A stretch of DNA of 15,672 bases, from contig JAHLKH010000388.1 in the NCBI GenBank assembly GCA_025526915.1, positions 1-15,672 on the forward strand. Direction: 5' to 3'. The translations under genes and the position numbers were made by a program. Shown here one piece after another: positions 1 to 8,837 of this stretch (position 1 is the stretch's first letter; every line of letters begins with the position of its first letter). The DNA comes from Entophlyctis helioformis (taxonomy: Eukaryota > Chytridiomycota > Chytridiomycetes > Chytridiales > Chytriomycetaceae). The notes beneath the pieces are model-generated. The model searched no databases. It had not been told where the DNA came from and saw only the letters and a program-made list of their open reading frames with translations.

Positions 1-763
1 TGGTTGTCCAGGTTGCTGTCGGTGACCCACGATCCCGACTGCGCGGCATTGAGGCCGTACACGGGCGGGTTGAACGGCTGGAAGAGCGAGCCCGCCGGAC
101 AGATGGGGCCGTAGCAGAACGCAAACGACGCATTGCCGCGACACGCCAGCAGCTCGCGGTTCCGTGGCTGGAACCGCTGGAGCGCCTTGGCGACACTAAA
201 GGCGTCAGCATCGGCACCCGTCACGAAACTTGCACCTGGCATGGCATGGAGTAGCATGTGATAGCATGGGATAGCAGTGTGTGGCGTGGCCGGGACGTGT
301 TAGTGGGCGGCCGCGGTTAAAGTTGGCCGATGGAGCTTCGGCTGTGCACCAACCCCGAAACTCCTCGCTTGGCGTCTTGGACTTGAACGCACGGTCGGCG
401 TAGCGGGGGTCGTGCAGGAAGCGGCTGTTGAGACCCGCAGCCAGCGAGTCGCCCATGACCATGATGACCTGTGCACGCATGCATCGCATTGCCGTGAGCG
501 TTGCTGCTGCTGGCAGAGGCAGACGGTGGCCAGCGCATCGATTCTTTTTGTGCACTTGGGCCGAGCGGAGTTGGGCCACCTCGACAACGCACCTGGATGT
601 CGTCAGGACGCAGGTCCTTGACGCTTGTTGGCGGCGACTGGCGGGGGCAGCGCCGGGCAGCGGGCCAGCTGCGTCGAGAACAGGGCCGGTGCAGGGGCGG
701 TTGCAGCGGCAGCGGCGGCAGAGAGGCAGCGACAACGGCGGTCAGCACCGAAACAGTAATCAT
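1..763 (-). CDS. GDSL-type phospholipase B-like secreted lipase, 5' part only
   Basis: Exons on the minus strand: 763-593, 468-354 and 235-<1, with introns 592-469 (GTGCGT...CACAG) and 353-236 (GTTGGT...CCAG). Phases agree (0, then 1). The protein starts with a hydrophobic signal-like stretch (MITVSVLTAVVAASL), then a Pro/Arg-rich segment. Next comes VKDLRPDDIQ, resembling the phospholipase B1 lead-in, followed by VIMVMGDSLAAGLNSRF with the block I GDS motif whose Ser is the catalytic nucleophile of SGNH/GDSL esterases. EEFRGASFVTGADADA then matches the 'yRG-sf-GgdaD' region of the same family. Such enzymes hydrolyse acyl esters of phospholipids, usually outside the cell. Cysteines in exon 3 (CRG, FCYG, PICPAG) fit an extracellular protein. 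The later catalytic Asp/His lie outside the window. The ATG at 763 has a good context (ACCATGA) and places the signal peptide first; an in-frame ATG at 838 would add 25 residues. The family call is from motif recognition only. Confidence 0.72.
241..280. repeat. Imperfect 10-nt tandem repeat in lipase intron 2
   Basis: Four 10-nt units are visible: atggcatgga, gtagcatgtg, atagcatggg and atagcagtgt. They lie inside the second intron of the lipase gene, next to its 3' splice site. This looks like a small degenerate minisatellite, and no function is implied. Confidence 0.5.
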
Positions 764-1508
764 GGTCGGATCGTGGGCAAACCGGGGAGGCACGGCGAGG
801 CGGCACAAAACAGCCCGTCGGCGCCACAGATTCTCCATGCTGGCGACCGGACCGCTGCCTCATTAGCTGTGGACCTGCACGTGGTTTGGCAGGCAGTCAT
901 GCACAGACGCGGACGTTTCCGTCAAGACGAGAGGAACTGTCCAAGCGTCTGCTGGGAAACACGCACGAGTCGTGCACGCACCATGGAGCGCGTGTGGTGC
1001 CGGTGCGCCAGATCTCTGCTCGGCCCGCCTTTCCCTCGTCCCCGGCATCCTCTTGCACACATGGAAACACATGCAGCCAGCACTGTGCTGCCCAGTGTCG
1101 ATTCAAATCTCTCGGCCCAAGTGGCAGCCATTTCTTTGTGTCTTTGAACGGATATGCCATGCATGTCCCAGCAGGACAGAGCGATGACGTGTTGTCTGTT
1201 GCATTGCAACCAATGCACGCACGAATGGCCGTTTGGTTTTGGACGTGCCGTCTCTCTCTCTCTTCCAGATGCAGATTGACAATGCTCAATGAATGCACAC
1301 ACATCCTTCAAGTCTCTGGCTCACAATCGCATCTGACTGCCACCTTCCAGATGCTTGCAGTGACTTGTGGTGCGTGTGGCCGGCACGGATCTGGCGCTTT
1401 CTGAACGGCGGCATGCCACGAGCAGGCATGAAGCAGTCCAAAAATAGCTGGACGGGACACTGGCGAGTCCAAAAAGTGTGGTAGAGTGTGCGACGAGCAA
1501 AAAGTGAG
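764..1508. other. Intergenic, no gene recognised
   Basis: Several open frames cross this stretch, but none gives a recognisable protein or consistent splice signals. It should hold the promoter of the minus-strand lipase gene. A TC-dinucleotide run followed by CCAG occurs at 1251-1267; it resembles a polypyrimidine tract with acceptor, but no coherent coding sequence follows on the plus strand. If the lipase starts at 838 instead, the first 75 nt are coding. Confidence 0.55.
1499..1503 (-). terminator. RNA polymerase III T-run terminator
   Basis: On the minus strand, five T residues follow the 3' end of the tRNA after a short spacer of 5 nt. This is the normal Pol III termination signal and supports the tRNA being a transcribed gene. 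Confidence 0.8.
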
Positions 1509-1590
1509 TGAGCGAAGTGGGATTCGAACCCACGCCTCCGGAGAGACCACGGCCTTAACGTGGCGCCTTGGACCGCTCGGCCATCCGCCC
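1509..1590 (-). tRNA. tRNA-Leu (anticodon AAG)
   Basis: The minus strand folds as a class II tRNA. The acceptor stem is GGGCGGA paired with TTCGCTC (seven pairs, two of them G-U). A D-arm starts GCCGAGCGG. The anticodon stem CCACG/CGTGG encloses the loop TTAAGGC, giving AAG at positions 34-36, which reads Leu CUU (and other CUN codons after A-to-I conversion). A long variable arm (CTC-TCCG-GAG) is typical of leucine tRNAs, and the T-arm is GTGGG-TTCGAAT-CCCAC. The discriminator base at 1509 is A. Internal Pol III promoters are present: an A box (TGGCCGAGCGG) and a B box (GGTTCGAATCC). There is no intron and CCA is not encoded, as expected for a eukaryotic nuclear tRNA gene. Confidence 0.95.
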
Positions 1591-1683
1591 TCATCACATG
1601 ACCTCTTACGGGCTCAGCCGCCTAGCTCGGTGGGTCGCCTCCAGGGGGATGCGCCTCTCGATGTCTCAGGATTGGACATGAGA

Positions 1684-1701
1684 CTCGGCCATTCGGCCGA
1701 G
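1684..1701. repeat. Perfect 7-bp inverted repeat (hairpin)
   Basis: CTCGGCC at 1684-1690 and GGCCGAG at 1695-1701 are exact reverse complements around a 4-nt loop, ATTC. The stem is very GC-rich. It lies about 470 nt upstream of the GPCR ATG. There is no U-run beside it, and its role is unknown. Confidence 0.6.
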
Positions 1702-1820
1702 GGGCGCAACCCACAGTTGGGGCGCGCCTAGCGCCACAAGTTGTTTTGGGCTGTTGCCTCATGTCGAGTGTGTTAGGCCGCGTACTTAAAGTGTGCCTTG
1801 CCCTGCGTGCAGTCGGCTCT

Positions 1821-1902
1821 AAGCGTATCTGACCGACTGCACAGGTTCGGCCTTGAATGCTACCACATGTGTGTAATGAAGCGTATCTGACCGACTGCAC
1901 AG
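1821..1902 (+). repeat. 24-nt direct repeat pair upstream of GPCR copy 1
   Basis: The block at 1821-1844 (starting aagcgtatctgaccgactgc) recurs exactly at 1879-1902, a 58-nt period. The intervening sequence is not repeated. It could be a duplicated regulatory element or a remnant of a small local duplication. Confidence 0.75.
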
Positions 1903-2170
1903 ACTTGGCCCGCTACAAACCTCGGATTCGCCTCAAACAACAGATACATTGTTTGCACAAACCAGCCAACGCGATCAGCAGACAGTGACCATCGCAGTCT
2001 GCCATCTGCCATGTGTTGTCTGTGCCTGTCTGTGCTGCCTGCATGCTGCATGTTCCATGTGGCCACTACTTCCATGGCACATGTTTATTCTGTCCGCCAA
2101 ATCCATACTCCAAAACGCGTCAGCAAACTTCCCCTCACAAACACCAGCGCGGTCATTGCTGAAAGACAGA

Positions 2171-5100
2171 ATGGCGTTCCACTGGCTGTTTGCGGTGGTC
2201 CTCGCAGTGAGTAGAGATGGTCTGAATCCTTACAACGTTGGTTCATTCACACTGTCTAATCTTTGGTTCGCTCCTTTGTAGACGTTTGGCTTCCAAGCTG
2301 CTCAGGCTTTCCAGTACCTGTCACCATCGGCAACGGCAACGTCGACGACCATCCGCATAGGCGTCAACTATGCCAAGGACTTTAATGCCGACCAGGTGAC
2401 ACCTCAAGGCAGTGACCAGTACCGAAACACGATCCACGCGATGAACCTCTGGCTCGATTATCTGTCGAGCTTGAGAAACCCCGAGCTGCTTCCTGGCGCA
2501 TCTGTCCAGCTCGTGCTCCAACCGCATTCTTGTGAGCGATATCCGTTGGTTTCGATGCCAACCTCCTGATTGGCGTGGCTGTAAAGTGATTGACTTTGGC
2601 TTGAAGGACAAAGAACCGAGACTGATCATGGCATGCTTGACCAAACACAACCCGGGCTCGTTCATATCCAGCCACCATCGCAAACGGCATTGTCACTTCG
2701 CTCGACCTGCTCAACACTGGCGTGGTTGGCTTGATTGGATCAAGCTACAGCGGGATCACCAAGTCGGTACGTTGACCATGCAGGCTCGTCTGGCGTACTT
2801 GTCGTGTTGACTGTCCGTCTCTCATCACCAACACAACTCCTCACGTCGCACTCGTCGATATCCAATCCCGCCAGACCACCATTCTTGCCGACTCGCGCAA
2901 CGTTCCACAATGCGACGGATCGGCCAGCAGCCCCGATCTGTCCAACAAGGCGGCGTACCCTCGCTTCTTCCGCACCATGCCAAACGACAACATCCAAGCC
3001 ACGGCCATCTTTGACCTGATCTACAGCATGGGCTGGCGCCGTGTCGCCATCATCAGCGAGACCGAGGCATACGGCGCAGGTCTCGTCAAGGCGTTCCAAG
3101 ATGTCGCAAAGACGTTCCAGGTTGCAAACAGCGGATCAACGGTGCGGATTGTGTCGCAGCAGACAGTGCCGCTTGACGGCAAGTACAACGCGTCGTCGTG
3201 GGGAACGTATCTGCAGAACATCCGCGACGCCAATGCCTTTGTTGTGGTTGTGTTTGCGGTCAACGACAACATCCCTGGATTGATCGAGGCGGCAATGGCG
3301 CAGGCATGATGTCCAAAAAGTACGTGTGGATCGGTGGCGATGGCATGCTGCAGAACAAGGTCCTCGCGCGACCGGCTTTCTCACGGCGTTTCCATCCGAC
3401 GGCGACGGTCCGGCATACAACAAGTACAATGAGCTGTGGGCCGCGAATGCCAACGCCGTCGCGACGGTTGACAAGTCGCTTCCGTTGTATGGCACCAACT
3501 TTGCCTCGTGTGTCGATCTGCTCGTGCGCGGGTTCGACCGGTACATGGTCGCAGCGCACAAGTGAACGCATCTGTGTCAATGGTCGATCTGGCAGCCGGC
3601 CGCTTCAACACCAACTTTTCCAAGCCTGCGCTCATGTTCAACTTTCCGGCACATACATCCCGTCTGGCAAGATTGCTCTTGATCCCAACACGGCCGATCC
3701 GCATCGCCGTACACCATCTTCAACGTGCAGGGTCAAGGAGCCGCAGCATCATTTGTACCCACCGGCACATGGGATGGAGCCACGCGCACGTTCACATGGA
3801 CTTCGGCCATCAAGTACGGCGTTGAAGGTTGGTTGATTGCTCGTTCGTGCTCTCGTGGTCAACCACACACACACTGAGCATGTCTCCATCACCGCTGGAT
3901 GCAGCTTCAACGGACAAGCCTGCAGACAACATCCTCGTGTCGGACTTTACGTCGCTTGTCAGCCCGTCCAGCGGCATGGGAGCCACAGCCATGGGTTCAA
4001 CATTGCCGCCATCCTGATGATCATTGGAACGGCGCTGTTCTTTGTGGTCAACCGGACAAGGTTGTCCTGCGCAAGTCGTCAGTGCCGAGCATGCTGCTGA
4101 TCCTTGTCGGTCTGTTCCTGCCGTGTCTGGACGTGTTCACAATGGTTGGCGTGAGTGCTTGGATGTGTGATCTGCCACAATGCGGCGTGCACAACCACTC
4201 ACATCACGACTGTCCACGCTCTGTTCGACACTCGGCCAACACCACGCCGTCCACAGGTGCCAACAACCGTGCACTGCATTGCAGACATCTGGCTGATTGG
4301 ACTCGGCTTTGCGTTTGCACTCGGCGCCATCACGACCAAGCTGCTGCGGCTGTATCGCATCTTCAACGGCATCAAGACCGGCGTCAAGGGAATCTCCAAC
4401 AAAGACTTGCTGTTCCAGACGGGCGGCGTGATCATGGTCGAAGCAGCGATCCTGTTTGCATGGACAGTGGTCGATGCACCCAAGCCAACGCTGCTGCAGA
4501 TCAACCCGCTGTCGTACTACTACGTGTGCTCATCGTCAAACGCCAAGTTCCACTCGACCATGACCGCAATCCTGGTCGGATGGAACGGACTGATGCTCTT
4601 GATCTGCACGACCCTCGCAGTCGCCACACGCAACCTGAGAGCCGACTTTAACGAAGCCAAGATTGTCGGCATATGTGTGTACAACCAGCTCTTGTCATTT
4701 CGCTCGCCATGGCCATGCTGTTTGCGACGATTGGCACGGTCACGATCGGCACGCTGTTCAGCATCAAGCAGGCGGCGATCCTGATCGTCGTGCTCGTCAC
4801 GTTGGTGGCTGTTCATGGGCCGCGAATGATTGTCTGTGCGCTGGGCGAAGACGCTCTCAAGGGGAAATCGGTCCTTTCCGGCATCAACCTGCCGGCCGCA
4901 GGAGCAATCGAAACGAGCGTCAATGGGCCAAAGTCGCCCCAAGAGAGTTGCTCCCTTGCGACAAAAGGCAGCCTCAAGGAAGGCAAGGCGGAAATGCCAA
5001 GCGAGGGCTCTCGACGATTTGTGTGCTACAAGCATCCTGGTCTGCTCATGCCGTGGATCACCGCCGAGCTCGTGTTTGACCAACAGACGCACTTGATGGT

Positions 5101-5347
5101 TCTCCGGCGCACCAAACTCGATGTCGACGAAGCCGGTGCGGAGCGCGCATCAAGGCAGTGTGTCCAGCTGTTTGCTGTGGGGCCGCAACTGTTCTTGCGC
5201 AGCATTCGCAATCTGCGCGTCGAGGTGGACGCAGCCGATGGGCGTATCGTCCGTATCTATTCGGGCCGGTCCCTCTTCCTCTCGATTCTGTTTGAAAACA
5301 CCACCGTCGCGAACGAGATGTGCTCATCCATGACTTCCAAAAACTAA
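2171..5347 (+). CDS. Class C (GABA-B-like) GPCR, copy 1, with apparent frameshifts
   Basis: Six exons: 2171-2206, 2282-2531, 2672-2766, 2875-3827, 3905-4150, 4257-5347. Exon 1 is a bare signal peptide (MAFHWLFAVVLA); its ATG context AGAATGG is strong. Exons 2-4 encode a type I periplasmic-binding-like ligand domain, with SSYSGITKS, SPDLSNKAAYPRFFRT, SETEAYGAGL and DLLVRGFDRYM. Exons 5-6 hold seven membrane helices. TM3 has the class C pattern C-x4-WLIGLGFAFALGAITTKLLR, and TM7 includes KQAAILIVVLVTLVA. A roughly 170-residue cytosolic tail follows. Compared with copy 2, eight single bases are missing, near 3300, 3367, 3556, 3646, 3700, 3994, 4053 and 4691. Exons total 2671 nt; adding eight gives 893 codons including stop. 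The frame stays conserved between lesions and no nonsense substitution is seen, so sequence error is likelier than a true pseudogene. Expected role: plasma-membrane receptor for a small ligand. The ligand is unknown. Confidence 0.85.
2303..3076 (+). repeat. Near-identical duplication block I, copy 1
   Basis: This block aligns without gaps to 5642-6415 (offset 3339). By eye I count about nine mismatches in 774 nt, all in exons. Introns 2 (2532-2671) and 3 (2767-2874) appear identical. Identity begins abruptly at the start of the mature-protein part of exon 2 and stops inside the ligand domain after EAYGA. Confidence 0.88.
3219..4691 (+). repeat. Near-identical duplication block II, copy 1
   Basis: This block aligns to 6537-8016. 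It covers the rest of the ligand domain, introns 4 and 5 and TM1 to the start of TM6. Apart from a few substitutions, the main differences are single-base gaps. It is bounded on the left by a diverged stretch (3077-3218) and on the right by strongly diverged TM6 and tail coding sequence. Confidence 0.85.
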
Positions 5348-5405
5348 AAGCCTCCACTTGATAACCGGGCTCTCCAGAGTTTTGCCTCACACCGAGTCTC
5401 TCCAA
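5348..5405 (+). promoter_or_regulatory. 58-nt spacer between the two GPCR genes
   Basis: Only 58 nt lie between the TAA of copy 1 (5345-5347) and the ATG of copy 2 (5406). Terminator and promoter functions must be squeezed here or overlap coding sequence, unless the two are co-transcribed. No TATA box or clear poly(A) signal is seen. Confidence 0.5.
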
Positions 5406-8400
5406 ATGTGGTCTTTGTCTAAACTGACCATCGCGACTTTTATAGTCGTGAGTCTGCAGGTGTGTGTCAGGTCAGACGTCTACTCTGCGGCTGCCTGCTG
5501 GCATTGGCATGCAATGCATCTCTGCTCTTTGCTTGGCCTCTACGCTTACACGCGACGCACTCTTGCCTCTCGCCTCGTCCACGCCTCGTCTACTCTGGTC
5601 TGATTGCAATATCCCATCCTTAGCTCGCACTCCATGGTGTCGAGGCTTTCCAGTACCTGTCGCCATCGGCAACGGCAACGTCGACAACCATCCGCATAGG
5701 CGTCAACTATGCCAAGGACTTTAATGCCGACCAGGTGACACCTCAAGGCAGTGACCAGTACCGAAACACGATCCACGCGATGAACCTCTGGCTCGATTAT
5801 CTGTCGAGCTTGAGAAACCCCGAGCTGCTTCCTGGCGCATCTGTCCAGCTCGTGCTCCAACCGCATTCTTGTGAGCGATATCCGTTGGTTTCGATGCCAA
5901 CCTCCTGATTGGCGTGGCTGTAAAGTGATTGACTTTGGCTTGAAGGACAAAGAACCGAGACTGATCATGGCATGCTTGACCAAACACAACCCGGGCTCGT
6001 TCATATCCAGCCACCATCGCAAACGGCATTGTCACTTCGCTCGACCTGCTCAACACTGGCGTGGTTGGCTTGATTGGATCAAGCTACAGCGGGATCACCA
6101 AGTCGGTACGTTGACCATGCAGGCTCGTCTGGCGTACTTGTCGTGTTGACTGTCCGTCTCTCATCACCAACACAACTCCTCACGTCGCACTCGTCGATAT
6201 CCAATCCCGCCAGACCACCATCCTTGCCGACTCGCGCAACGTTCCACAATGCGACGGATCGGCCAGCAGCCCCGATCTGTCCAACAAGGCGGCGTACCCT
6301 CGCTTCTTCCGTACCATGCCAAACGACAACATCCAAGCCATGGCCATCTTTGACTTTATTCACAGCATGGGCTGGCGCCGTGTCGCCATCATCAGCGAGA
6401 CCGAGGCATACGGCGCCGGACTTTCAGAGATTTTCAAGCGGCTCATCAAGGGTAAACCCATCAGTGTGGTTTCCCAGTACATGATGGAGATTGGATCACG
6501 TTCGAACACAACCGCTTGGGAGGCCTGCTTCCAAGGCATCCGCGACGCCAACGCCTTTGTGGTGATTGTGTTTGCGGTCAACGACAACATCCCTGGATTG
6601 ATCGAGGCGGCAATAGCGGCAGGCATGATGTCCAAAAAGTACGTCTGGATCGGCAGTGACGGCATGATGCAGAACAAGGTCCTCGCTGCGACCGGCTTTC
6701 TCACGGCGTTTCCATCCGACGGCGACGGTCCGGCATACGACAAGTACAATGAGCTGTGGGCCGCGAATGCCAACGCCGTCGCGACGGTTGACAAGTCGCT
6801 TCCGCTGTATGGCACCAACTTTGCCTCGTGTGTCGATCTGCTCGTGCGCGGGTTTGACCGGTACATGGTCGCAGCGGCACAAGTGAACGCATCTGTGTCA
6901 ATGGCCGATCTGGCAGCCGGTCGCTTCAACACCAACTTTTCCAAGCCTGCGCTCATGTTCAACTTTCCCGACACATACATCCCCTCTGGCAAGATTGCTC
7001 TTGATCCCAACACGGCTGATCCCTGCTCGTCGTACGACATCTTCAACGTGCAGGGTCAAGGTGCCGCAGCATCCTTCGTGCGTGTTGGTGCATGGGATGG
7101 AGCCACGCGCACGTTCACATGGACTTCGGCCATCAAGTACGGCGTTGAAGGTTGGTTGATTGCTCATTCGTGCTCTCGTGGTCAACCCACACACACTGAG
7201 CGTGTCTCCATCACCGCTCGACAACAGCTTCAACGGACAAGCCTGCAGACAACATCCTCGTGTCAGACTTTACGTCGCTTGTCAGTCCATCCAGCGGCAT
7301 GGGAGCCACAGCCATAGGGTTCAACATTGCCGCCATCCTGATGATCATTGGAACGGCACTGTTCTTTGTGGTCAAGCGCCATGATCCGATCGTGCGCAAG
7401 TCGTCAGTGCCGAGCATGCTGCTGATCCTTGTTGGTCTGTTCCTGCCGTGTCTGGACGTGTTCACGATGGTTGGCGTGAGTGCTTGGACGTGTGATCTGC
7501 CACACTGCGGCGTGCACAACCACTCACATCACGACTGTCCACGCTCTGTTCGACACTCGGCCAACACCACGCCGTCCCACAGTGCCAACAACCGTGCATT
7601 GCATTGCAGACATCTGGCTGATTGGACTCGGCTTTGCGTTTGCACTCGGCGCCATCACGACCAAGCTGCTGCGACTGTATCGCATCTTCAACGGTATCGC
7701 AGCCAGCCAAAAGGGAATCTCCAACTTTGATATCACCATCCAGACCGGCGGCGTGGTCATGGTCGAAGCAGCCATTCTGTTTGCATGGACAGTGGTCGAT
7801 GCACCCAAGCCAACGCTGCTGCAGATCAACCCGCTGTCGTACTACTACGTGTGCTCATCGTCAAACGCCAAGTTCCACTCGACCATGACCGCGATCCTGG
7901 TCGGATGGAACGGACTGATGCTCCTGATCTGCACGACCCTCGCCGTCGCCACACGCAACCTGAGAGCCGACTACAACGAAGCCAAGATCGTCGGCGTGTG
8001 CGTGTACAACCAGCTCGTGGTGATCTCGCTCTCGATCCTCTTGCTGACAACGGGCATGGGATCACTCATGATCGGCGCGCTCTTTGTAATCAAGCAGGCG
8101 GCGATCCTCATCGTCGTGCTTGTCACACTCGTTGCCATCCACGGCTCCAAGATGTACGTCTTCTTCTCTGGGGACGATGGGTCCAAGGGCAAGTCTATCC
8201 TGCCAGGCGTTGGCAACCTGACCTGGTTCAAGAACGGTGATTCAGACTCGGATTCGGAGCCGTCGCAGTCGTCCATGACGGACGCGGACGGCATGACCAT
8301 CCCCGGAGACGCGCCGGCTGGCCGCACTGGAGTCACTCGCCGACGCACGTACGCGAGCTTCAAGGTGCCCGGAAGCTCGCTGATGAATCTGTGGGTATCG

Positions 8401-8742
8401 GCCGAGGTCGTGCACGTGCCGAGCTTGGACGTGATTGTTTTGCGGCGGACCAAGCTGCACGTCCACAAGGGAGGCGGCGTCCGAGCATCGTACGGCGCGA
8501 TGCAGGAGTTTGTGGACGGGCCGCAGCTGTTTCTGCGCATGCTGCCAGGCCTGAAAGTATCGATCGATGCGGTGGATCTGAACATTGTGCATGTGAATGC
8601 AGAGGGCAAGCTGTTTCTGTCGATGCGGGCGGATGACGCCAAGGCCGCGAGTGAGCTGAAGACGCTCATCATGCTCGGCAGCCGTCGGTTGCGCGACAGC
8701 AACATATCAGACAGCCGAGGCATGGCAGACCACAGTGCGTAA
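5406..8742 (+). CDS. Class C (GABA-B-like) GPCR, copy 2
   Basis: Exons: 5406-5447 (alternatively to 5459), 5645-5870, 6011-6105, 6214-7150, 7228-7475, 7583-8742. Exon 1 encodes a signal peptide (MWSLSKLTIATFIV). The ligand domain carries SETEAYGAGL, YVWIGSDGMM, GTNFASCVDLLVRGFDRYM and the end-of-domain pattern SGKIALDP...YDIFNVQG. TM1 starts near GFNIAAILMIIGTALFFVV. TM3 has the conserved extracellular Cys followed by WLIGLGFAFALG; TM4-TM7 follow, ending KQAAILIVVLVTLVAIHG. The tail has an acidic Ser/Asp linker (DSDSDSEPSQSS), then about 110 residues (FKVPGSSLMNLWVSAEVV through GPQLFLRMLPGL) that could be a PH-like fold. Phases agree everywhere except intron 5/exon 6, where one base is missing: copy 1 reads CAG|GTG, copy 2 CAG|TG at 7582-7583. 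With that base the protein is 902 residues. Intron 4 uses the weak donor GTTGGT, as in copy 1. The C-tail lacks a recognisable fungal or metazoan GABA-B coiled coil. Confidence 0.88.
5642..6415 (+). repeat. Near-identical duplication block I, copy 2
   Basis: Partner of 2303-3076. The sequences immediately upstream (intron 1, signal exon) and downstream (6416-6536) do not match copy 1 at the nucleotide level, so the block edges are sharp. Confidence 0.88.
6537..8016 (+). repeat. Near-identical duplication block II, copy 2
   Basis: Partner of 3219-4691. It is seven bases longer, the net of seven exon bases absent from copy 1 plus compensating one-base differences around intron 5. Confidence 0.85.
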
Positions 8743-8837
8743 TGAAGGGCAGTCTGGCTGGACTATGCATTCATTGCTGTGGGTTGGATGCCGTTGATGT
8801 CGTCAAAGCCATCCGGAGCGTGGAGGCGGGGACGAGA
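8743..8837. other. Convergent 3' intergenic spacer
   Basis: These 95 nt separate the TAA of GPCR copy 2 from the stop codon (8838-8840) of the minus-strand coiled-coil gene. Both 3' UTRs must fit or overlap here. No gene is seen. Confidence 0.6.

Larger units (their letters stand above)
1591..2170. promoter_or_regulatory. Intergenic region upstream of GPCR copy 1
   Basis: These 580 nt separate the 5' end of the minus-strand tRNA from the first GPCR ATG, so they should contain the receptor promoter. No coding sequence is recognised. They contain a perfect hairpin and a 24-nt direct repeat, listed separately. A TACTTAAAG sequence near 1783 is AT-rich but is not a convincing TATA box. Confidence 0.45.

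Noticed and set aside
761..838. Upstream lipase start at 838
   Set aside because: It is possible, but it would bury the signal-like segment behind 25 Arg-rich residues. The ATG at 763 gives a conventional secreted N-terminus. Kept only as an alternative.
428..1147. 239-residue plus-strand open frame over the lipase region
   Set aside because: It lies antisense to well-supported lipase exons, is low-complexity Arg/Ala/Ser sequence and has no recognisable domain. GC-rich DNA gives many such shadows.
1251..1310. Polypyrimidine run plus CAG resembling a 3' splice site in the intergenic region
   Set aside because: The sequence after it hits stops and has no coding resemblance, so a simple TC repeat is adequate.
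3198..3836. 212-residue plus-strand open frame in GPCR copy 1
   Set aside because: It is a composite of GPCR coding sequence read in the wrong frame between single-base lesions. The intact copy 2 shows the true frame.
6360..7046. 228-residue minus-strand open frame opposite GPCR copy 2
   Set aside because: It is the mirror of the real receptor exon, with no splice logic and no domain. Copy 1 has only broken equivalents.
2171..8742. A single fused double-receptor gene
   Set aside because: Copy 1 ends in an in-frame TAA after a complete tail, and copy 2 begins with its own signal peptide, so two genes are simpler.
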